Origin: a virus
Reading direction: 5' to 3' (one strand)
IMG/VR virus record: IMGVR_UViG_3300028275_000013
Location: 24,238 to 88,237 of that record
DNA length: 64,000 nt
The translations under genes were made by a program, and so were the position numbers. Under the pieces are notes generated by a model. That model saw nothing but the letters and a program-made list of their open reading frames with translations. It was not told the origin of the DNA and made no database searches. How positions within the stretch are numbered: position 1 is the stretch's first letter; each line of letters opens with the position of its first letter. Shown here one piece after another: positions 61,506-64,000 of this stretch.

Positions 61506-61667
61506 ATGCCAAAAAATCAAATAAACAAAGACGAACTTAAAGTTCGTGTTTTAAAATTAAAAGATAAATTACACAAAGATCATATTCGACCAGAAATGGA
61601 TATGAAAGGACTTGCTCATAAATATCTGAATGAGGTTTTAGATATTATTGATGAGTATAGATATTGA
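61506..61667 (+). CDS. small helical protein
   Basis: A 53-residue, Lys/Asp-rich helical protein (INKDELKVRVLKLKDKLHKD). Its ATG directly follows the T run of a terminator, so it is read only if transcription passes through. It overlaps the GIY-YIG gene by 17 bases. Function unknown. Confidence 0.6.
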   Translation: MPKNQINKDELKVRVLKLKDKLHKDHIRPEMDMKGLAHKYLNEVLDIIDEYRY

Positions 61668-62094
61668 CTATGATAATCCTTGGATCTATAATGGGAATCC
61701 TTTCACAAGTGAAGATATCGGAGACCATTATGGATTTGTTTATTTGATTGAAAATAAACTAAACGGTAAGAGATATATTGGTAGAAAATACCTTTGGCAA
61801 TTTAGAACACCAAAAGGTAAAAAACGAAAAGTAAAATCAGAATCTAATTGGAAAGAATACTATGGGTCTTGTCCGGAACTTAAAGAAGACATTGACAAAT
61901 TGGGCAGAGAAAATTTTAGTCGAACTATCTTATCATTACATAAAACAAAGGGCAAAACAAACTTCGAAGAAACGAGACAGTTATTCGTCAACGGAGTTCT
62001 CACAGAATCACTTGACAACGGAACACCCGCCTACTACAATAGCAACATCCTCAACAGGTACTTCCGAAAAGATTATTATGGAAACTCAGATTGA
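61651..62094 (+). CDS. GIY-YIG nuclease-type protein
   Basis: A 147-residue protein. GFVYLIENKLNGKRYIGRKY carries the GIY-YIG pair (here GFVY and YIG), followed by the catalytic Arg and YYGSCPELKEDIDKLGRENF, as in phage Seg-like endonucleases. A Glu in NFEETRQLF would complete the site. I take the ATG at 61651. It stands alone with no intron or split gene nearby, so it may be a free-standing homing endonuclease or a DNA-processing nuclease. Confidence 0.8.
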   Translation: MSIDIDYDNPWIYNGNPFTSEDIGDHYGFVYLIENKLNGKRYIGRKYLWQFRTPKGKKRKVKSESNWKEYYGSCPELKEDIDKLGRENFSRTILSLHKTKGKTNFEETRQLFVNGVLTESLDNGTPAYYNSNILNRYFRKDYYGNSD

Positions 62095-62299
62095 ACCAGT
62101 TCCTTATGTGAGGAATTGGTCTATTGATCGGATTCGTCACCTTGCAGATCATGGTGGAATGGAGGATCAACTTAATGCTCTTGCAATTGCTTCCGAATTT
62201 GATGAGTGGATTAATATCCCAGAAGGAATGCAAGAACTGAATTATCTTTGTTTGGAGGATGATGATTGGACAGATGAGCAAGAAGTTGATGTTCGGTAA
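62078..62299 (+). CDS. small acidic protein
   Basis: A 73-residue acidic protein (METQIEPVPYVRNWSIDRIR, then EDDDWTDEQEVDVR) starting 17 bases before the end of the GIY-YIG gene and ending just before a strong promoter. It appears helical and has no recognised motif. The coupled start supports it. Confidence 0.6.
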   Translation: METQIEPVPYVRNWSIDRIRHLADHGGMEDQLNALAIASEFDEWINIPEGMQELNYLCLEDDDWTDEQEVDVR

Positions 62300-62308
62300 T
62301 CCAACCAA

Positions 62309-62337
62309 TTGACAAAATCTAAATAAAAACTTATAAT
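62309..62337 (+). promoter_or_regulatory. perfect-consensus sigma70 promoter before the lysozyme gene
   Basis: TTGACA (62309-62314), a 17-base spacer, and TATAAT (62332-62337). Both hexamers are perfect. The predicted start, about 62344, is the first base of the following hairpin. Confidence 0.9.
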
Positions 62338-62343
62338 GTTAAT

Positions 62344-62367
62344 AACCCACCATAAGGTGGGTTTTCT
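62344..62367 (+). terminator. terminator hairpin at the transcript start
   Basis: AACCCACC / GGTGGGTT, a perfect 8-bp stem with an ATAA loop, followed by TTCTT. It would end upstream transcripts and sit at the very 5' end of the new one. Confidence 0.75.
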
Positions 62368-62400
62368 TATAATGAGACTTTGAGTGACATTTAGAGCCGT

Positions 62401-62436
62401 GGAAAGTGCCCTTTGAGAAAAGGGTGTACCCCCTTT
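62401..62436 (+). other. leader with alternative hairpins
   Basis: CCCTTT (62409-62414), AAAGGG (62419-62424) and CCCTTT (62431-62436) allow two mutually exclusive hairpins in the leader of the lysozyme gene. A second TATAAT-like box lies at 62368-62373. Confidence 0.5.
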
Positions 62437-62466
62437 CTATACGGATGTAGAGTTCAATTAATTTTA

Positions 62467-63120
62467 ATGCTTAACTTCTTTACTGTAGCCGTTCCCCTTA
62501 TGGCAATGGTTACAACCAATACGGCATCACTGCCTTTCTCTAGTTATAAACTGCAAGGTCCGCCTCCCCCAGTGGAAGAAAAACCTTACTCAATTATTAA
62601 AGAGTTTGAACCAGAGACGACAGCAATCCGCGAGGTTGCACCAATAAAGCCAAAAGAGAAAAGGCTAATTTGTAAAGGGTGTAATGAATATGAGAATGCT
62701 ACCTTGGATTTTTTCCAGGATCGTGGTATTAAAGACAGAAACGCCCTTGCTACCATTATGGGCAATATCCGTCAGGAATCAACTTTTATTCCTAACATTT
62801 GCGAAGGTGGTAGCAGAACCAGTTGGCATAACTGCGGTCGCGGTTATGGACTGATTCAATGGACATCTGCCGACAGATATTATGGATTGGGTGATTTTGC
62901 TAAGAGGTATGGTGGTTCTCCATCATCACTTCACACGCAACTTCGTTATCTAATGACTGAGGTTCAATGGCAACGAATTGAAGACAGGATGAAAACTCCT
63001 GGCAAGTCTATCAATCGTTACATGGACTATGCGTATAGTTGGATTGGTTGGGGGCATCATGGTGCCCGCACTTCGTATGCTCATGAGTATGCTTCCAAAC
63101 TGATCACGGTAGAAGTTTGA
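62467..63120 (+). CDS. exported lysozyme-domain protein (phage lysozyme2 type)
   Basis: A 217-residue protein from the ATG at 62467 (an in-frame TTG at 62413 would add 18 residues). Residues 1-25 are a hydrophobic export or anchor signal (MLNFFTVAVPLMAMVTTNTA), followed by a Pro-rich linker. Residues 80-215 match the phage tail lysozyme domain: FFQDRGIKDRNALATIMGNI, then RQESTF with the likely catalytic Glu, then GRGYGLIQWTSADRYYGL. It would cleave peptidoglycan, as an exported endolysin or virion-associated lysin. Its own consensus promoter sets it apart from the late virion genes. Confidence 0.8.
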   Translation: MLNFFTVAVPLMAMVTTNTASLPFSSYKLQGPPPPVEEKPYSIIKEFEPETTAIREVAPIKPKEKRLICKGCNEYENATLDFFQDRGIKDRNALATIMGNIRQESTFIPNICEGGSRTSWHNCGRGYGLIQWTSADRYYGLGDFAKRYGGSPSSLHTQLRYLMTEVQWQRIEDRMKTPGKSINRYMDYAYSWIGWGHHGARTSYAHEYASKLITVEV

Positions 63121-63152
63121 TACAATAAAATATAGAATATGACAACTGAATA

Positions 63153-63159
63153 ATAAATA
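63153..63159 (+). promoter_or_regulatory. late-type motif joined to a hairpin
   Basis: ATAAATA ends on the first base of the next terminator stem, 31 bases before the following gene. Confidence 0.45.
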
Positions 63160-63189
63160 GAGGAGAGTGGTTGCTACTCCTCTTTTTTT
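63159..63189 (+). terminator. intrinsic terminator after the lysozyme gene
   Basis: AGAGGAG / CTCCTCT stem with an 11-base loop, followed by seven T, ending at the ATG of the next gene. Confidence 0.8.
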
Positions 63190-63588
63190 ATGTTCAATTT
63201 TAACTTCGGAAAAAAGAAACCAGATAAGAAGCAGATACTCCTTATAAGCGTCATACTCAGTGCTATCGTAGCAACCCTCTCCCAATGCACTGGAGCGCCT
63301 CAGGAGCGTCTCTGGGACCTTCTAGACGAGGTTCAGAGGACTCTGTTCCCAGGCACCATAATCAACGATGTACTGCTTCAGGATCCTGGTGTAGTGGATA
63401 GAAGGGTTGAGCGTGATGTGGATAAAGCGATTCGTGACTATGAACGCTTGACAAGAGACTCAGATCCACCTAGAGTACCTTTGCCACGGTTGATCGAGAA
63501 AGCTCCAGATAACTCTGAAGCTCAAAAATTATTAGGAGGTGAAATGAGGTTATGTGCTCCATGGGTTGACACCTGCCCTAAGGAGTGA
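63190..63588 (+). CDS. small membrane-anchored protein downstream of the lysozyme gene
   Basis: A 132-residue protein: basic N-terminus, hydrophobic segment at 15-32 (QILLISVILSAIVATLSQC), then a hydrophilic, charged remainder. LSQC resembles a lipobox but lacks the usual small residue before Cys. The layout (N-in anchor, soluble periplasmic part, next to a lysin) would suit a spanin-like or lysis accessory protein, but this is inference. Its last codons contain the -35 of the tRNA-Arg promoter. Confidence 0.6.
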   Translation: MFNFNFGKKKPDKKQILLISVILSAIVATLSQCTGAPQERLWDLLDEVQRTLFPGTIINDVLLQDPGVVDRRVERDVDKAIRDYERLTRDSDPPRVPLPRLIEKAPDNSEAQKLLGGEMRLCAPWVDTCPKE

Positions 63589-63594
63589 TACAAT
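63566..63594 (+). promoter_or_regulatory. sigma70-type promoter for tRNA-Arg
   Basis: TTGACA (63566-63571), a 17-base spacer, and TACAAT (63589-63594), with predicted start near 63601, 10 bases before the tRNA. Confidence 0.85.
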
Positions 63595-63610
63595 ATACAG
63601 GTAAACAAAT

Positions 63611-63684
63611 GACTCAGTAGCTCAGTTGGATAGAGCATCTGCCTTCTAAGCAGTTGGTCGGGGGTTCAAGTCCCTCCTGAGTCG
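63611..63684 (+). tRNA. tRNA-Arg (UCU)
   Basis: Acceptor GACTCAG / CTGAGTC with discriminator G. The anticodon loop is CTTCTAA, giving anticodon UCU. The anticodon stem TCTGC / GCAGT has one mismatch at its outer pair. The T-loop is GTTCAAGTC. The CCA end is not encoded. Confidence 0.95.
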
Positions 63685-63781
63685 TTGCTACTTGCGCTGG
63701 AAAGATAAACCAGAATGCCGTAGCAAGATAGAGGGTAAGCCTCTGTTATATCCTTGAGGTATATTACGCTTACTCCATCTA
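63685..63781 (+). ncRNA. folded element filling the tRNA-Arg to tRNA-Leu gap
   Basis: Hairpin 1 pairs TTGCTAC (63685-63691) with GTAGCAA (63720-63726) and has an inner CTGG / CCAG. Hairpin 2 pairs TAGAGGGTAAGC (63729-63740) with GCTTACTCCATCTA (63768-63781), allowing two bulges. Together they occupy the whole spacer between the two mature tRNA ends. It could be a separate small RNA, a processing signal or a decayed tRNA. Confidence 0.5.
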
Positions 63782-63863
63782 GTCGATGTGGCGGAATTGG
63801 TATACGCGCTGGGTTTAGGTTCCAGTGGAGCAATCCATGAAGGTTCAAGTCCTTTCATCGACA
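63782..63863 (+). tRNA. tRNA-Leu (UAG)
   Basis: Acceptor GTCGATG / CATCGAC with discriminator A. The anticodon stem is CTGGG / TCCAG with loop TTTAGGT, giving anticodon UAG. A long variable arm (82 bases in all) and the D-loop GGAATTGGTATAC fit tRNA-Leu. Confidence 0.95.
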
Positions 63864-63864
63864 C

Positions 63865-63893
63865 TTGACAATCTAACTTAAATAGTTTATGAT
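63865..63893 (+). promoter_or_regulatory. sigma70-type promoter for tRNA-Gly, in an inverted repeat
   Basis: TTGACA (63865-63870), a 17-base spacer, and TATGAT (63888-63893), with predicted start about 3 bases before the tRNA. The inverted repeat GACAATC (63867-63873) / GATTGTC (63891-63897) overlaps both boxes. Confidence 0.8.
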
Positions 63894-63902
63894 TGTCTCA
63901 TT

Positions 63903-63974
63903 GCGAAAGTAACTCAACGGTAGAGTCCCTGCCTTCCAAGCAGGTTGTTGCGAGTTCGAATCTCGTCTTTCGCT
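63903..63974 (+). tRNA. tRNA-Gly (UCC)
   Basis: Acceptor GCGAAAG / CTTTCGC with discriminator T. The anticodon stem is CCTGC / GCAGG with loop CTTCCAA, giving anticodon UCC. The T-loop is GTTCGAATC. The CCA end is not encoded. The final 26 bases of the window hold nothing I can assign. Confidence 0.95.
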
Positions 63975-64000
63975 CTTGGTAGTCGTTATGCAGATAGCAT

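Noticed and set aside
61651-62094. GIY-YIG gene as part of a self-splicing intron or split gene
   Set aside because: No interrupted exon is seen on either side. nrdB and the neighbouring genes are intact, so it is treated as free-standing.

Overview
The window is a contiguous piece of a T4-like marine myovirus genome, most likely a cyanophage. All genes lie on the + strand, the DNA is AT-rich, and the gene order follows the T4 core. Beside the core sit genes typical of cyanomyoviruses: a cobS-type AAA ATPase with a VWA/metallopeptidase partner, hsp20, mazG and nrdAB. A related pelagiphage (SAR11 myovirus) cannot be excluded from sequence alone. No psbA, hli or carbon-metabolism genes occur here.

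Layout. (1) 1-10.5 kb: baseplate and tail structural genes (gp8, a giant DUF4815-type protein, a second large structural protein). (2) 10.5-28.4 kb: neck, packaging and head morphogenesis (gp13, 14, 15, 16, a modular 662-aa protein, 17, 18, 19, 20, prohead core genes, 21, 22, 23). (3) 28.4-35 kb: a gp3-like tail-completion protein, then uvsY, uvsW, an Sm-like protein, late sigma gp55, gp47 and gp46. (4) 35-44.3 kb: VWA/peptidase and CobS pair, DUF3310 protein, gp45, a pyrimidine-dimer-glycosylase-like protein, gp44, an inserted nuclease-like/Dam cassette, gp62, regA, hsp20. (5) 44.3-50.5 kb: two more Sm-like proteins, gp43, uvsX, gp41, mazG. (6) 50.5-56.8 kb: an accessory late region with a histone-like protein, tRNA-Ala, a nucleotidyltransferase with a capsid-targeting-like N-terminus, a large modular core protein, and small membrane and structural proteins. 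(7) 56.9-62.3 kb: gp61 primase, nrdA, nrdB, small genes and a GIY-YIG protein. (8) 62.3-64 kb: a lysozyme-domain protein with an export signal, a small membrane protein, and tRNA-Arg, tRNA-Leu and tRNA-Gly.

Regulation can be read directly. ATAAATA motifs resembling T4 late promoters precede most structural and head genes. Sigma70-type promoters (TTGxxx, 16-17 bp, TAxxAT) precede gp55, the DUF3310/gp45 operon, the Sm-like/gp43 operon, gp61/nrd, the lysozyme gene and three tRNA units. Several of these promoters are built into terminator hairpins, so one short element could end the upstream unit and start the next.

The most interesting signals are: predicted head-packaged proteins with gp21-type cleavage signals, including an apparently intact nucleotidyltransferase; a small protein that copies the segment of gp23 just after its predicted cleavage site; a methyltransferase plus nuclease-like cassette inside the clamp-loader operon; three Sm-like paralogs; beta-repeat modules shared by neck and baseplate proteins; and a folded element that exactly fills the gap between two tRNA genes. 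No gene-free stretch over 300 bases exists except the tRNA region after 63588, which is annotated below.
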